A stretch of DNA of 49,126 nt, taken from Mycobacterium sp. IS-1742 (lineage in GTDB: Bacteria > Actinomycetota > Actinomycetes > Mycobacteriales > Mycobacteriaceae). The stretch lies in contig NZ_LQIV01000026.1 in the NCBI RefSeq assembly GCF_001500125.1, positions 1 through 49,126 of the forward strand, given 5' to 3'. Position 1 is the first letter of the stretch; each line of letters starts with the position of its first letter. A program made the translations under genes and the position numbers. Of the stretch, positions 31,776-40,840 are shown piece after piece. Below the pieces are notes generated by a model, which saw only the letters and a program-made list of their open reading frames with translations, did not search any database and was not told the origin of the DNA.

Positions 31776-32861
31776 TCACCGGTGGCGGGCGAACAGACCG
31801 CTTCCGGTGATCAGAGGCAGATCGAGCGGCGTGCGGATACCCGGCTCGGCGTCCACCACCGCGGGGATCGCGTTCACGATGCGCCCGGCCGCGGCCACGA
31901 TGGCCGCATGGTTGTGGTCGCCCTTGCGGCTGGTGGGGCAGATGTCGACGGTGTAGGACGGCTCGCCCACGATCTCCACCCGGTAGGACCCGCCGGGCTG
32001 TGCGGGCCGCGCCCAGTCGGGGCGCAGATCGTCGCGCAGTCGGGTGATGTGTTCGATCACGATCGCGGGCCGGTCGTCGCCCTCGACGAACCCCTCGATC
32101 AGGAACCGCAGCGCCGCGACGGTGCCCTTGGCGATCCGCCCCACCGCCACCTCGAACTCCTCGGGGGCCGGTTCCTGCTCCACCGAATCGCGGATCTCAC
32201 TGACCTCGACGCCCAGGCCGGCGGCCAGCTGACGGATCGCGGTTCCCCACGCGATGCTCAGGACGCCGGGCTGGAACAGGATCGGCAGGTCACCGATCTG
32301 CTTGCCGAACCCCATCACGTCGAACATGACCTCGGCGCCGTCGTAGGTGGCGTAGTCGGCGATCTCCATACACCGCACCTGTTCGATGCTGCTGCACGTG
32401 CTCGCGAACGCGAACGGGATCAGATCGTTGGCGAAGCCGGGATCCACGCCGTTGACGAAGATGCTCACGCCGCCCTGTCGCGCGGAATCCTCGACCCGGT
32501 CGATGTACTTGTCGGGGATGACGCCCCACGGGTACTGCAGCACCCCCGGCGCCGAACCGACCACGTTGACGCCCGCCTCGAGGATGCGGCGGCAGTCGGC
32601 CATCGCCTCGGGCAGCCGGGTGTCGCCCATCGCGCAGTAGACGACGCAGTCCGGCGCGGTCGCAAGCACCTCGTCGAGCCCTTTGGTGGCCTTGATCCCG
32701 GTGACCACGTCGAGCCCGGCCAGTTCACCGGCGTCCCTGCCGACCTTGGCGTCGGTGGAGACTCCCACGGCCGTCAGTTCGTACGCCGGGTTGCCGAGCA
32801 GGGCTGCGAGCGCCAGCCGTCCGACGTTCCCCGTGCCGACGTGGGCCACCCGAATCGCCAT
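31776..32861 (-). CDS. DapB-like NAD(P)-binding reductase (2,4-diaminopentanoate dehydrogenase family)
   Basis: A 361-residue Rossmann enzyme starting at ATG 32861 with GGAGGAG. The N-terminus IRVAHVGTGNVGRLALAAL is the nucleotide loop; the C-terminus (about 140-360) resembles the DapB/2,4-diaminopentanoate dehydrogenase C-terminal domain found in many mycobacterial proteins. Reaction unknown. Divergent from the FabG3-like gene across a full KstR-type operator, suggesting a role in steroid or fatty-acid catabolism. Confidence 0.75.
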   Translation of the reverse strand: MAIRVAHVGTGNVGRLALAALLGNPAYELTAVGVSTDAKVGRDAGELAGLDVVTGIKATKGLDEVLATAPDCVVYCAMGDTRLPEAMADCRRILEAGVNVVGSAPGVLQYPWGVIPDKYIDRVEDSARQGGVSIFVNGVDPGFANDLIPFAFASTCSSIEQVRCMEIADYATYDGAEVMFDVMGFGKQIGDLPILFQPGVLSIAWGTAIRQLAAGLGVEVSEIRDSVEQEPAPEEFEVAVGRIAKGTVAALRFLIEGFVEGDDRPAIVIEHITRLRDDLRPDWARPAQPGGSYRVEIVGEPSYTVDICPTSRKGDHNHAAIVAAAGRIVNAIPAVVDAEPGIRTPLDLPLITGSGLFARHR

Positions 32862-32886
32862 CGACCGCTCCTCCGCGCAGTGGAAC

Positions 32887-32900
32887 TGAAACATGTTCTA
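32887..32900. promoter_or_regulatory. KstR-type operator between divergent reductase and SDR genes
   Basis: TGAAACATGTTCTA is a full match to TnnAACnnGTTnnA. It lies 26 bp from the DapB-like start and 33 bp from the SDR start, so it probably represses both. TAGGGT and TAGCCT between it and the SDR could be -10 elements. Confidence 0.72.
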
Positions 32901-32932
32901 GTTCGCGACAGCCTAGGGTAGCCTGGCCCGTC

Positions 32933-33670
32933 ATGGGACGGGTAGACGGAAAAGTTGCACTGATCAGCGGTGGGGCCCGGGGTATGGGCGCCGAACACGC
33001 ACGCGCTCTGGTCGCCGAAGGCGCCAAGGTGGTGATCGGCGACATCCTCGACGACGAGGGCAAAGCGCTCGCCGACGAGCTCGGCGAGGCGGCGCGTTAC
33101 GTCACACTCGACGTCACGCAGGCCGATCAGTGGGATGCGGCCGTGGCGACCGCCGTCGAGGACTTCGGCCTGCTCAACGTCCTGGTGAACAATGCGGGCA
33201 TCGTCGCGCTCGGCCAGATCGGCAAATTCGACATGGCCAAATGGCAGAAGGTCATCGACGTCAACCTCACCGGCACGTTCCTCGGTATGCAGGCCAGCGT
33301 CGAGGCGATGAAGGCCGCCGGCGGTGGATCGATCATCAACGTCTCGTCGATCGAGGGGATGCGCGGCGCCGTAATGGTGCACCCGTACGTGGCGTCGAAG
33401 TGGGCGGTGCGCGGGCTGACCAAATCGGCGGCGCTGGAACTGGGTTCGCATCAGATCCGGGTCAACTCGATCCATCCCGGGTTCATCCGCACCCCGATGA
33501 CCAAACACTTCCCGGACAACATGCTGACCATCCCGCTCGGCCGGCCGGGGCAGTCCGACGAGGTGGCCACCTTCGTGGTGTTCCTGGCCAGCGACGAGTC
33601 GCGCTACGCCACCGGAGCCGAGTTCGTGATGGACGGCGGCCTCGTCAACGACGTCCCGCACAAGATGTGA
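32933..33670 (+). CDS. fabG3: 3alpha/20beta-hydroxysteroid dehydrogenase (FabG3-like SDR)
   Basis: A 245-residue classical SDR: nucleotide loop SGGARGMGAEHAR, NNAG near 84, catalytic Ser in INVSSIEG (about 138), and YVASK (Tyr about 151, Lys about 155), and a HPGFIRTPM region. Sequence closely resembles Rv2002 (FabG3), a 20beta-hydroxysteroid dehydrogenase. It reduces steroid ketones with NADH. The upstream KstR-type operator supports control by steroid catabolism. Confidence 0.85.
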   Translation: MGRVDGKVALISGGARGMGAEHARALVAEGAKVVIGDILDDEGKALADELGEAARYVTLDVTQADQWDAAVATAVEDFGLLNVLVNNAGIVALGQIGKFDMAKWQKVIDVNLTGTFLGMQASVEAMKAAGGGSIINVSSIEGMRGAVMVHPYVASKWAVRGLTKSAALELGSHQIRVNSIHPGFIRTPMTKHFPDNMLTIPLGRPGQSDEVATFVVFLASDESRYATGAEFVMDGGLVNDVPHKM

Positions 33671-33761
33671 CGCCCACACGGGCGCGTGCGTGCGAGCGGT
33701 TCTCGCCCTTTTCTTCAATGTCGACGCGGTTGAGGCGCCCTGAGGCGGCAATCACCACGGT

Positions 33762-34496
33762 GTGATCCGCCGCGCCGCCACCCCGCTCGACGATGTCGCG
33801 CGCTCGCTGGCCGTCTTCGGGGCCTGCGTCGTCCCCGCAGCGGATCTGATCCGCGCCCTCGGCGTCACGGCCGAGGCATGGGCAGCGTTCGGCGGGCATT
33901 GGGACGACCTGCGCCCCGACCGCTACGCCGCCGAGCTGGGCACCGAACGGCAGCGCCGCTACGGCCACTTCCGGTTCCACAGCGCCGACGGTGCCCTGGA
34001 GCGACTGCCCCACGGCGCGTTCGTGCAGCCGGCGGAGTCGAACCGGCTCTACCTCGACCGCCGACGGCACTTCGCACCGCTCACCGAGTCGTTCACCGCC
34101 GACCCGGTGCTGCGCGCGGTGATCGGACTGCTCGGCCGGCTCGCCCCGTCACTCGACGACCCACCGCAGTGGCACGTCGAGGTGACGCCGTTCCGGGTGA
34201 TCGCCCGCGCAGGCGCCCATGGCGACCCGACGCCCGAGGGTGTGCACCGCGACGGCGTGACGCTGGTGTCGTCGCTGATGATCGGCCGGCGAAACGCCTC
34301 CGGCGGGCAGAGTTCCGTCTACGACAGCGGGGGCGACCGGGTTCTCGCGACCACGCTGTCCGAGCCGGGGACGCTGCTCGTCGGGGACGACCGTCGGACC
34401 CTCCACGGGGTCACCCCGATCCACCCCGTCGACCCGGCCCGGGCCGCGCACCGGGACGTGCTGGTGGTGACCTTCGCGCCCGGACCGGTCCCGTAG
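33762..34496 (+). CDS. 2-oxoglutarate/Fe(II)-dependent dioxygenase family protein
   Basis: A 244-residue protein from GTG 33762. The jelly-roll features GVHRDGVTLVSSLMIGRRNASGG (HxD iron ligand) and GDDRRTLHGVTPIHP (distal His) match the 2OG-Fe dioxygenase family that includes amino-acid hydroxylases. Substrate not inferable; no biosynthetic neighbours are evident. Confidence 0.72.
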   Translation: MIRRAATPLDDVARSLAVFGACVVPAADLIRALGVTAEAWAAFGGHWDDLRPDRYAAELGTERQRRYGHFRFHSADGALERLPHGAFVQPAESNRLYLDRRRHFAPLTESFTADPVLRAVIGLLGRLAPSLDDPPQWHVEVTPFRVIARAGAHGDPTPEGVHRDGVTLVSSLMIGRRNASGGQSSVYDSGGDRVLATTLSEPGTLLVGDDRRTLHGVTPIHPVDPARAAHRDVLVVTFAPGPVP

Positions 34497-34543
34497 GCTC
34501 GTCGCGTCAGCGCATACGACCACCAGCGGACAAGGAGCGAGCC

Positions 34544-34768
34544 ATGACCTCAGTCGATGAGCGCCGCGAGCTGCAGCAGCTCGCCGAACAAGCCGGATGG
34601 CGGCGCAACGATCTCGGCCGGGTCGACCTCTACCTGCGGGGCGACACCCGGGTGCGGGTGATCTGGCGGGGCAACGACGCCATCAGCGGCGCGACCATCA
34701 TGCAGGACGACGTGATGATGACCTACACGCGCGAACTGCCCACCGTCAACGGCTGGTTGAAGCGCTGA
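34544..34768 (+). CDS. Small conserved hypothetical protein
   Basis: This 74-residue protein starts at ATG 34544 after CAAGGAGCG. It combines a charged N-terminal helix (DERRELQQLAEQAGWRRND) with a small beta region (VDLYLRGDTRVRVIWRGNDAISGA). It resembles a small mycobacterial family of unknown function. Its 3' end overlaps the convergent MBL gene by 23 nt. Confidence 0.6.
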   Translation: MTSVDERRELQQLAEQAGWRRNDLGRVDLYLRGDTRVRVIWRGNDAISGATIMQDDVMMTYTRELPTVNGWLKR

Positions 34769-35417
34769 CCGGCGGCACGCTGTCGAACGCCTGAGCCACG
34801 ATCCGTGACCACGAGTCACGGTCGACCTCCTGCACCGCAGCCGGTCCGCCGAATGCGCTCGCGATCACCAGATCGGGCTCGAGCGTGCCGAGCACGGCGA
34901 GACTCGCCCGCAGCGCCTCGGCGTCCCCGCGGCCGGGCGGCAGGAACGTCGACCAGCCGCCCCGGCCGGTGGGGAAGATCGTGTCGCCGGTGAACAGGTA
35001 GCTTTGGCCGTCGGCGCCGCGTACGAGGTAGCACACGCTTCCCGGTGAATGCCCGGGTGTGGGGATGACCTCGACACCGTTGCGGTCCACCTCGCGGGCG
35101 GACAGGGGGACGTCGACGGCGGCGTGGCGGACGATGGCCGGTGCGTCGGCGGTGTGGGCGTGCAGGCGCGATCCGAACCGGCGGGCGATCTCACCCAGCA
35201 TCGGCCCGGCCTCGTCGAGGTGCGACAGGTACTGGTCGGCCACACCGCCGAGGTCGGCGATGGCGTCGAAGTCGGAATCGCTTGCGGTGCTGTAGAACAG
35301 CACGTTGCCGTTCGCGCCGCCGGTCCACAGGAACGCGTGCGTGGTCAGGCCGGGGAAGGGTGAATCGGTGCGGGTCTGGAACAGATCGGGTCGGATCCGG
35401 GTGAGTGTGGTGGTCAT
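34746..35417 (-). CDS. Metallo-beta-lactamase-fold hydrolase
   Basis: A 223-residue MBL-fold protein. The fold is indicated by LSHLDEAG (replacing the usual THxHxDH), PTPGHSPGSVCYLV, and LFTGDTIFPTGRGGWS. The HxHxDH motif is incomplete, which suggests an atypical metal site or substrate. ATG 35417 is preferred over 35438. Its promoter has a 19-bp spacer with a MerR-type dyad (35432-35451), an unusual and informative arrangement. Confidence 0.72.
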   Translation of the reverse strand: MTTTLTRIRPDLFQTRTDSPFPGLTTHAFLWTGGANGNVLFYSTASDSDFDAIADLGGVADQYLSHLDEAGPMLGEIARRFGSRLHAHTADAPAIVRHAAVDVPLSAREVDRNGVEVIPTPGHSPGSVCYLVRGADGQSYLFTGDTIFPTGRGGWSTFLPPGRGDAEALRASLAVLGTLEPDLVIASAFGGPAAVQEVDRDSWSRIVAQAFDSVPPVSASTSR

Positions 35418-35431
35418 GGAGTCAGTGTCGG

Positions 35432-35451
35432 ACCTCAACCAAAGTTCAGGT
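35432..35451 (-). promoter_or_regulatory. MerR/SoxR-type promoter dyad for MBL gene
   Basis: On the minus strand TTGACC and GACACT are separated by 19 nt, and the spacer contains ACCTGAAC-N4-GTTGAGGT (one mismatch). A long spacer with such a dyad is the hallmark of MerR-family activation. No merR-like gene lies in this window. Confidence 0.55.
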
Positions 35452-35486
35452 CAAGGGCGGCGACGGCACCGCGTAGGTTTGACGCC

Positions 35487-36749
35487 GTGAGCGCACGCGC
35501 AGGCATCGTCGTCACCGGAACCGAGGTGCTGACCGGCCGGGTTCAGGACCGCAACGGCCCGTGGGTCGCCGACCGGCTGCTCGAACTGGGCGTGGAACTG
35601 GCCCACATCACGATCTGCGGCGACCGCCCCGCCGACATCGAGGCACAGCTGCGCTTCCTCGCCGACGAGGGCGTCGACCTCATCGTCACCAGCGGTGGTC
35701 TCGGACCGACCGCCGACGACCTGACCGTCGCCACCGTCGCCCGGTTCTGTGGTCGCGAACTGATCCTCGACGCCGGTCTCGAGGAGCGCATCGCCGACAT
35801 CCTGCGCCGGCTGATGGGGCGCCGCACCGACGTCGACTTCGAATCGGTGCGGGCCGCGAACCGCAAACAGGCGATGGTGCCCGAAGGTGCGACGGTGCTG
35901 GAACCGGTCGGCACCGCGCCCGGTGTGGTCGTCCCCGGCTCGCCGACGGTGCTGGTGCTGCCCGGGCCGCCGCGCGAGCTGCAGCCGATGTGGCGCACCG
36001 CCGTGCAGACCGCCGCCGTCCAGCAGGCCATCGCGGGGCGTACCGAGTACCGGCAGGACATGGTGCGCATGTTCGGTCTGCCCGAATCCGGACTGGCCGA
36101 GACCCTGCGCGACGCCGAGCGCGACCTCACCGGCTTCGACCGCCTCGAGATCACCACCTGCCTGCGCCGCGGCGAACTCGAGATCGTCACCCGCTACGAA
36201 CCCGACGCCGCGCCGGTGTACGCGAAACTGCTCACGCTGCTACGGGAACGACACGGTTCGGTGATCTTCTCCGAGGACGGTTCCCTCGTCGACGACCAGG
36301 TCGCGGCGCTACTCGACGGACGCACCATCGCCACCGCCGAATCCTGCACCGGCGGAATGCTTTCCGCGCGGCTGACCGACCGGGCCGGATCGTCGGCGTA
36401 CGTGGCGGGCGGGGCGGTGTGTTACTCGAACGACGCCAAGGCCGATCTGCTCGGCGTGCCGGCGGACCTGATCGCAGGCCATGGGGCGGTGTCCGAACCG
36501 GTGGCCGAAGCCATGGCCGACGGTGCGCTGCGCCGATTCGGCGCCGACGTCGCCGTCGCGATCACCGGGATCGCCGGACCCGGCGGAGGCACCGACCTCA
36601 AACCGGTCGGCACGGTGTGCTTCTGCGTGCGCCGTTCCGACGGCCACGGGCTGACCCGCACGATCCGGTTGCCCGGCGACCGCAACGATGTGCGCGAGCG
36701 GTCCACCACCGTCGCCATGCACCTGCTGCGCCGCGTCCTGCAGGACTGA
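35487..36749 (+). CDS. cinA: CinA-like competence/damage protein (MoaB-type plus nicotinamide-nucleotide amidase domains)
   Basis: The 420-residue protein has an N-terminal MoCF/MoaB-type domain (VTGTEVLTGRVQDRNGPWVADRL, IVTSGGLGPTADDLT) and a C-terminal CinA amidase domain (ATAESCTGGMLSARLTDRAGSSAYVAGGAVCYSNDAK, ITGIAGPGGGT). The amidase releases nicotinate mononucleotide from damaged nucleotides. GTG 35487 follows TAGGTT by seven bases, a leaderless arrangement. Stop adjoins the convergent hydrolase stop. Confidence 0.88.
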   Translation: MSARAGIVVTGTEVLTGRVQDRNGPWVADRLLELGVELAHITICGDRPADIEAQLRFLADEGVDLIVTSGGLGPTADDLTVATVARFCGRELILDAGLEERIADILRRLMGRRTDVDFESVRAANRKQAMVPEGATVLEPVGTAPGVVVPGSPTVLVLPGPPRELQPMWRTAVQTAAVQQAIAGRTEYRQDMVRMFGLPESGLAETLRDAERDLTGFDRLEITTCLRRGELEIVTRYEPDAAPVYAKLLTLLRERHGSVIFSEDGSLVDDQVAALLDGRTIATAESCTGGMLSARLTDRAGSSAYVAGGAVCYSNDAKADLLGVPADLIAGHGAVSEPVAEAMADGALRRFGADVAVAITGIAGPGGGTDLKPVGTVCFCVRRSDGHGLTRTIRLPGDRNDVRERSTTVAMHLLRRVLQD

Positions 36750-36750
36750 C

Positions 36751-37665
36751 TCAGGTGCGGTCGGCGCGGTCCCACAGTTCGAGCATCGACGTCAGGATGG
36801 CCTGCGCCTGACCCAGTCCGCCGAGGTGACTCTCGCCGGGCAGGTGGTACAGGTGCGCGTCGGGAAGCCGTGACACGCAGTGCTGTCCGTGCGCGAACGG
36901 GATGATGTGGTCGACGTCGCCGTGCCACCAGTGCACCGTGACCTTCACGTCCTCGAGGCGGAAACCCCAGTCACGGGCGAAGACGACCACGTCGGCGAAC
37001 GGCGCGGCGAGTTGTTTACGGCTGCCGTTGAGCAGGTCGTCGAGGAACATCGCCCGGAACTCCGGCCGCACCAGCATCCGGCGGTCGGGCGCGGGGGAGA
37101 CCGCCGCGTACAGGTACAGGGCCGGATCGGCCACCGGGCGCACGAACCGGATCAGCGTGCCGGCCGCCAGGCGGATCGGGGTCCCCGCGACTTCGAGGAA
37201 CGGCGCGACGCGGCTGCCGAGCTTCATCAGCCCGCCGCCGATCGCGTCCGGACCGACGGTGGGGGCCACGCCGCCCAGCACACCCGTGCCGACCACCCGC
37301 TCGGGCATCTCGGCCGCGCAGGCGAGCGCGTAGGGGCCGCCGCCGGACAGCCCCACCACCGCCATGCGGTCGATGCCGAGGGTGTCGGCGATGACGGCGA
37401 GGTCATCGGCGAAGGCCAGCACGTTGTCGTACTGGTGCGGGGTGGACGAGCCGATGCCGGGACGGTCGATGCCGATCAGCCGGATCTTCTGCTCCTCGGC
37501 GAACGCCCGCGCCTCGGCCGGGATCTGCCTGCGCGCCCCCGGCGTCCCGTGCAACCAGAACACCGCCCGGCCCTGGGGATGTCCGAACTCGGCGAAGCCG
37601 ATCTGCCGGTCGGCGGCCACGGCGATGTTGCCTTCGAGTTTCGGGCGGGCGATGGGCGGCGTCAT
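36751..37665 (-). CDS. Alpha/beta hydrolase
   Basis: A 304-residue alpha/beta hydrolase: oxyanion region FWLHGTPGARRQIP, nucleophile elbow VGLSGGGPYALA (Ser), Asp in WHGDVDHIIPF and His near the C-terminus in GESHLGGLGQ. The substrate is unknown. It is convergent with cinA, whose stop lies one base away. Confidence 0.8.
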   Translation of the reverse strand: MTPPIARPKLEGNIAVAADRQIGFAEFGHPQGRAVFWLHGTPGARRQIPAEARAFAEEQKIRLIGIDRPGIGSSTPHQYDNVLAFADDLAVIADTLGIDRMAVVGLSGGGPYALACAAEMPERVVGTGVLGGVAPTVGPDAIGGGLMKLGSRVAPFLEVAGTPIRLAAGTLIRFVRPVADPALYLYAAVSPAPDRRMLVRPEFRAMFLDDLLNGSRKQLAAPFADVVVFARDWGFRLEDVKVTVHWWHGDVDHIIPFAHGQHCVSRLPDAHLYHLPGESHLGGLGQAQAILTSMLELWDRADRT

Positions 37666-37711
37666 GCCCAGCAGTGTCGCATGTCACCGGTGAGGGCCCG
37701 ACGGGTCCCGA

Positions 37712-39193
37712 TCACTGTGCCGGGCGCGTGACCCACCGGGCCGGGCGGCGGTCCGCCCACGGCGCCGCCACCTCCAGCTGCGCCGCCAGCTGCAGCAGCA
37801 CCGTCTCCTCGGGCGCCATCAGCTGGACGCCGATCGGCAGGCCGGTCGACGTCATGCCCAGCGGCAGGGAGATCGCCGCCCAGCCGGTGACGTTGGCGAG
37901 CGACGTCCACCCGGTGGTCGCGAACTCGACGTCGAAGAATGCCCGGGTGGTGCCCCGCGGCTGGTCGAGCTTCGCGTACGGGGGCGGGGGAGTCAGCAGA
38001 GTCGGCGCCAGCAGCACGTCGTGGCCGGCCATGCCCGCGACGAACCGGCGGGTCTGGGCGTGCACGGTCTCGATCGCGCCGGCGTACTGCACCCCGCTGG
38101 TGGTGAATCCTTCCCGGACCATCACCCAGGTGCTGGCCTCGAACTCGTCCTCGGCCGGTGGCCGGCCGAGGTGCGCGGTGGCGAGCTCGTGCAGCTGGGC
38201 GTTGCTGACGTTGTGCAGGATCGCGATCGCGTCGGCGACGGCGCCGGCGGCCACCCAGGTGACGGCGGGTTCGACCCGGTGGCCGAGATCGGCCAGCAGT
38301 CGGGCGGTGGCCTCCACCGCGGCGACGACCTCCGGGTCGGTCGCGGGGCCGGGGAAGGGTGTACCGGTGGACAGCGCGATGCGCTGCGGCGCCGGGGGCT
38401 GCGCGATCGCCTGCAGGTACGGCGCCGGCGGCGGCGCCGCACTGTACGGGTCACCCGGATCGGGTCCGGTGACGGCGTCGAGAAGCGCTGCGCTGTCACG
38501 CACGGTCCGCGTCAGCGCGTGCTCGACGGCCAGCCCCTCGAGCAGGTGCCCGGCCGGCGCGAACGACGTGCGGGCCCGTCGCGGTTTGAGACCGACCAGG
38601 CCGCAACACGATGCGGGCACCCGGATCGATCCGGTGCCGTCACCACCGGACGCCGCCGGTACCACCCCCGAGGCGACCGCGGCGGCCGAGCCGCCGCTGG
38701 AGCCGCCCGGCGTCACGTCAGGTGCCCACGGGTTGACCGTGGGGCCGGACAGCGACGGTTCGGTGGTGCAGTGGTTGCCCCACTCCGGGGTGTTGGTCTT
38801 GCCGAACACGACCAGACCGTGGGACAGGTAGCGGTCGACGATCCAGGCGTTCTGCGGAGCGATGCGGGTGCGCAGCGCGCGGGACCCCATGGACTCCGGC
38901 GCCCCGCCCACCGATGCGCCGAGGTCCTTGAGCAGGAACGGCACACCCGCGAGCGGTCCGGCAGCGCCGCCGCGCAGCCGTCCCGAGGCGTCGAGCGCGG
39001 CGGCCTGCTCGCGCCCCCGGTCGAACAGTTCGTGGATGACCGCGTTGAGTCCCCGCGCGGCGTCGAGGCGGATGAGCGCGGCGTCGAGAAGTTCGGTGGC
39101 CGTCAGCTCACCGGAGGCGACCAGCCGCGCCTGTCCGATCGCGTCGAGGCCGGCCAGGCCGAGAGCCGAGTCGGTGTCCATGGCATCCATAGC
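37712..39193 (-). CDS. Amidase-signature family amidase
   Basis: The roughly 493-residue amidase has the AS core: catalytic Lys in FLLKDLGAS, Gly/Ser stretch TPGGSSGGSAAAVASGVVP and catalytic Ser region GGDGTGSIRVPASCCGLVGLKP. Serine amidases of this class hydrolyse aryl or alkyl amides and indoleacetamide-type compounds. ATG 39193 is preferred over 39238, and ATG 39184 is also possible. A 46-nt gap separates it from the upstream alpha/beta hydrolase on the same strand. Confidence 0.82.
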   Translation of the reverse strand, partial: AMDAMDTDSALGLAGLDAIGQARLVASGELTATELLDAALIRLDAARGLNAVIHELFDRGREQAAALDASGRLRGGAAGPLAGVPFLLKDLGASVGGAPESMGSRALRTRIAPQNAWIVDRYLSHGLVVFGKTNTPEWGNHCTTEPSLSGPTVNPWAPDVTPGGSSGGSAAAVASGVVPAASGGDGTGSIRVPASCCGLVGLKPRRARTSFAPAGHLLEGLAVEHALTRTVRDSAALLDAVTGPDPGDPYSAAPPPAPYLQAIAQPPAPQRIALSTGTPFPGPATDPEVVAAVEATARLLADLGHRVEPAVTWVAAGAVADAIAILHNVSNAQLHELATAHLGRPPAEDEFEASTWVMVREGFTTSGVQYAGAIETVHAQTRRFVAGMAGHDVLLAPTLLTPPPPYAKLDQPRGTTRAFFDVEFATTGWTSLANVTGWAAISLPLGMTSTGLPIGVQLMAPEETVLLQLAAQLEVAAPWADRRPARWVTRPAQ

Positions 39194-39250
39194 CCGCCGA
39201 TCCTGCAGTGCGCCGGGCCGACTGGCAACCCGACGCACCGCGGCTCGTCG

Positions 39251-40144
39251 TCAGCCGGCGACGGACGCCTCGTAGATGCCCTGGATCGCGGCGTCGAGCG
39301 TGGCGTTGAACTCGTCGTCGGACTGCTGCGCCGAGAGACCCTCGGTGAGGGCGCGGCTGAAGCTGGCGATGACGCCGCTGTTCCGGGCGAGCAGCTTGTT
39401 GGCCTCGTCGCGCGCGTAACCGCCCGACAGCGCCACCACACGCAGCACCTTGTCGTGGTCGACCAGCGGCTTGTAGTGGTTCGCCGTCGACGGCAGCGTG
39501 AGCTTCAGCATCACCTGCTGATCGGCGGGCAGCGCGTCGAGGTTCTTGGCGATCTCGTCGCGCAGGATGTCCTCGGCCGCCGCCTTGTCCTCGATCGAGA
39601 TCGTCACCTCGGGCTCGATGATCGGGATCAGGCCGTGCGAGAGCACCTGCTGGGCCACCTCGAACTGCTGGGCCACCACCGCGGCGATGCCCTTGGCGTT
39701 GGCGCCGCCGATCACCGACCGCTCCTTGGTGCCGAAGATGCCGTTGTCGACACCGCGCCGGAGCAGGTCGTCGAGCTGCGGCATCGGCTTCATCAGCTGG
39801 ACGTCGTCGGACACCTCGGCCAGGCCCTTGTCGATCTTGAGGAACGGGACGACGCCCTTGTCCTCCCACAGGTACGCCGCCGACGGCTTGCCCTCGATCT
39901 GGCGGTCCATGGTCTGCTCGAACAGGATCGCGCCGAGCACGCGGTGACCGGTGAACACCGGGGAGGTGATGATCCGCGACCGCATCGTGTGGATCAGGTC
40001 GAACATCTCGGTCTCGGTCGAGTACTCGTTCTCCTCGATGCCGTAGAGGCGCAGGGCTTTCGGCGTCGAGCCCCCACTCTGGTCGAGCGCGGCGATGAAG
40101 CCCTTGCCCGCCGCCAGCTTGTCCGTTTGCTGTTGGTTCGCCAT
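39251..40144 (-). CDS. Class I fructose-bisphosphate aldolase
   Basis: A 297-residue class I aldolase with the family N-terminus KGFIAALDQSGGSTPKAL, the helix FDLIHTMRSRIITSP and FKIDKGLAE-type (PFLKIDKGLAEV) Schiff-base region. It cleaves fructose-1,6-bisphosphate to triose phosphates. Mycobacteria often have both class I and class II enzymes. ATG 40144 follows AAAGGAGTG. It ends 58 nt upstream of the amidase gene. Confidence 0.85.
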   Translation of the reverse strand: MANQQQTDKLAAGKGFIAALDQSGGSTPKALRLYGIEENEYSTETEMFDLIHTMRSRIITSPVFTGHRVLGAILFEQTMDRQIEGKPSAAYLWEDKGVVPFLKIDKGLAEVSDDVQLMKPMPQLDDLLRRGVDNGIFGTKERSVIGGANAKGIAAVVAQQFEVAQQVLSHGLIPIIEPEVTISIEDKAAAEDILRDEIAKNLDALPADQQVMLKLTLPSTANHYKPLVDHDKVLRVVALSGGYARDEANKLLARNSGVIASFSRALTEGLSAQQSDDEFNATLDAAIQGIYEASVAG

Positions 40145-40327
40145 CGGTGCAGTCCACTCCTTTGAAGACGGTTGTCGCTGACGGATTCGAGGTCGGCCCG
40201 CCGAGCCCGGTTCCCCTGTGAGGATATTCGGCGCTTACGCGCCCGTTGCGGCAGGTGCCGTGCTTGGCTAGGAGGACGCCGGTCCGTACCCGCCGGCGCC
40301 CGCTCACCACGGCTCAAAGGGAGCACC

Positions 40328-40840
40328 ATGTCCGCTCTGTCCCCGTTCGCCTCGGCCGCCGCGGCAATGGCGCTGCTCGCCGCACCTCTCGTCCCGGTCG
40401 GCGCTGGCGTCGTGTCCGCCCCGCTCGCCGCCGCGGAGTCCGGCGGAACCTTCCTGCCGTTCAGCCCGACCCTGCGGCGGTGCGATTACAGCACTCGCTC
40501 GTACTACGACTCGGCGGGCAACGGCAGGGCCACCGCGACCGTGCGCACCGTAGGTTCGCAGGTCAGCGCGGACGTGCAGTTGCTGCTGGCCAAACCCAAC
40601 TCGTACTACGAGGTGCGGCTGATCCAGGTGCCGAGGGAGTCGGCGGCCGGATGCCACGCCGGTGCGCCCGGCACGGCGGTTGGCGCCCTGCACACCGACG
40701 GGGTCGGCGCGGGTGCGGTCACGTTGTCGAGCCCGTTGATGTCCGGCGCCACCGGTTCCTGGTTGGCCATCGAACGCCCGCAACCGCATTCGCAGTTGCC
40801 CGCCGAGTTCTACACCACCGATTTCATCGTCGCGATCTGA
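40328..40840 (+). CDS. Secreted hypothetical protein
   Basis: A 170-residue precursor. The signal peptide (FASAAAAMALLAAPLVPVGAGVVSAPLAAAE) is followed by a beta-rich domain with two Cys (RRCDYST and AGCHAGA). It resembles small mycobacterial exported proteins without assigned role. The stop overlaps the convergent decarboxylase gene by 17 nt. ATG 40328 follows AAAGGGAG. Confidence 0.65.
   Translation: MSALSPFASAAAAMALLAAPLVPVGAGVVSAPLAAAESGGTFLPFSPTLRRCDYSTRSYYDSAGNGRATATVRTVGSQVSADVQLLLAKPNSYYEVRLIQVPRESAAGCHAGAPGTAVGALHTDGVGAGAVTLSSPLMSGATGSWLAIERPQPHSQLPAEFYTTDFIVAI

Noticed and set aside
38021..40165. 714-codon plus-strand frame
   Set aside because: It is antisense to the amidase and aldolase genes, which have clear motifs. 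The composition is Arg/Gly/Val-rich without a domain.
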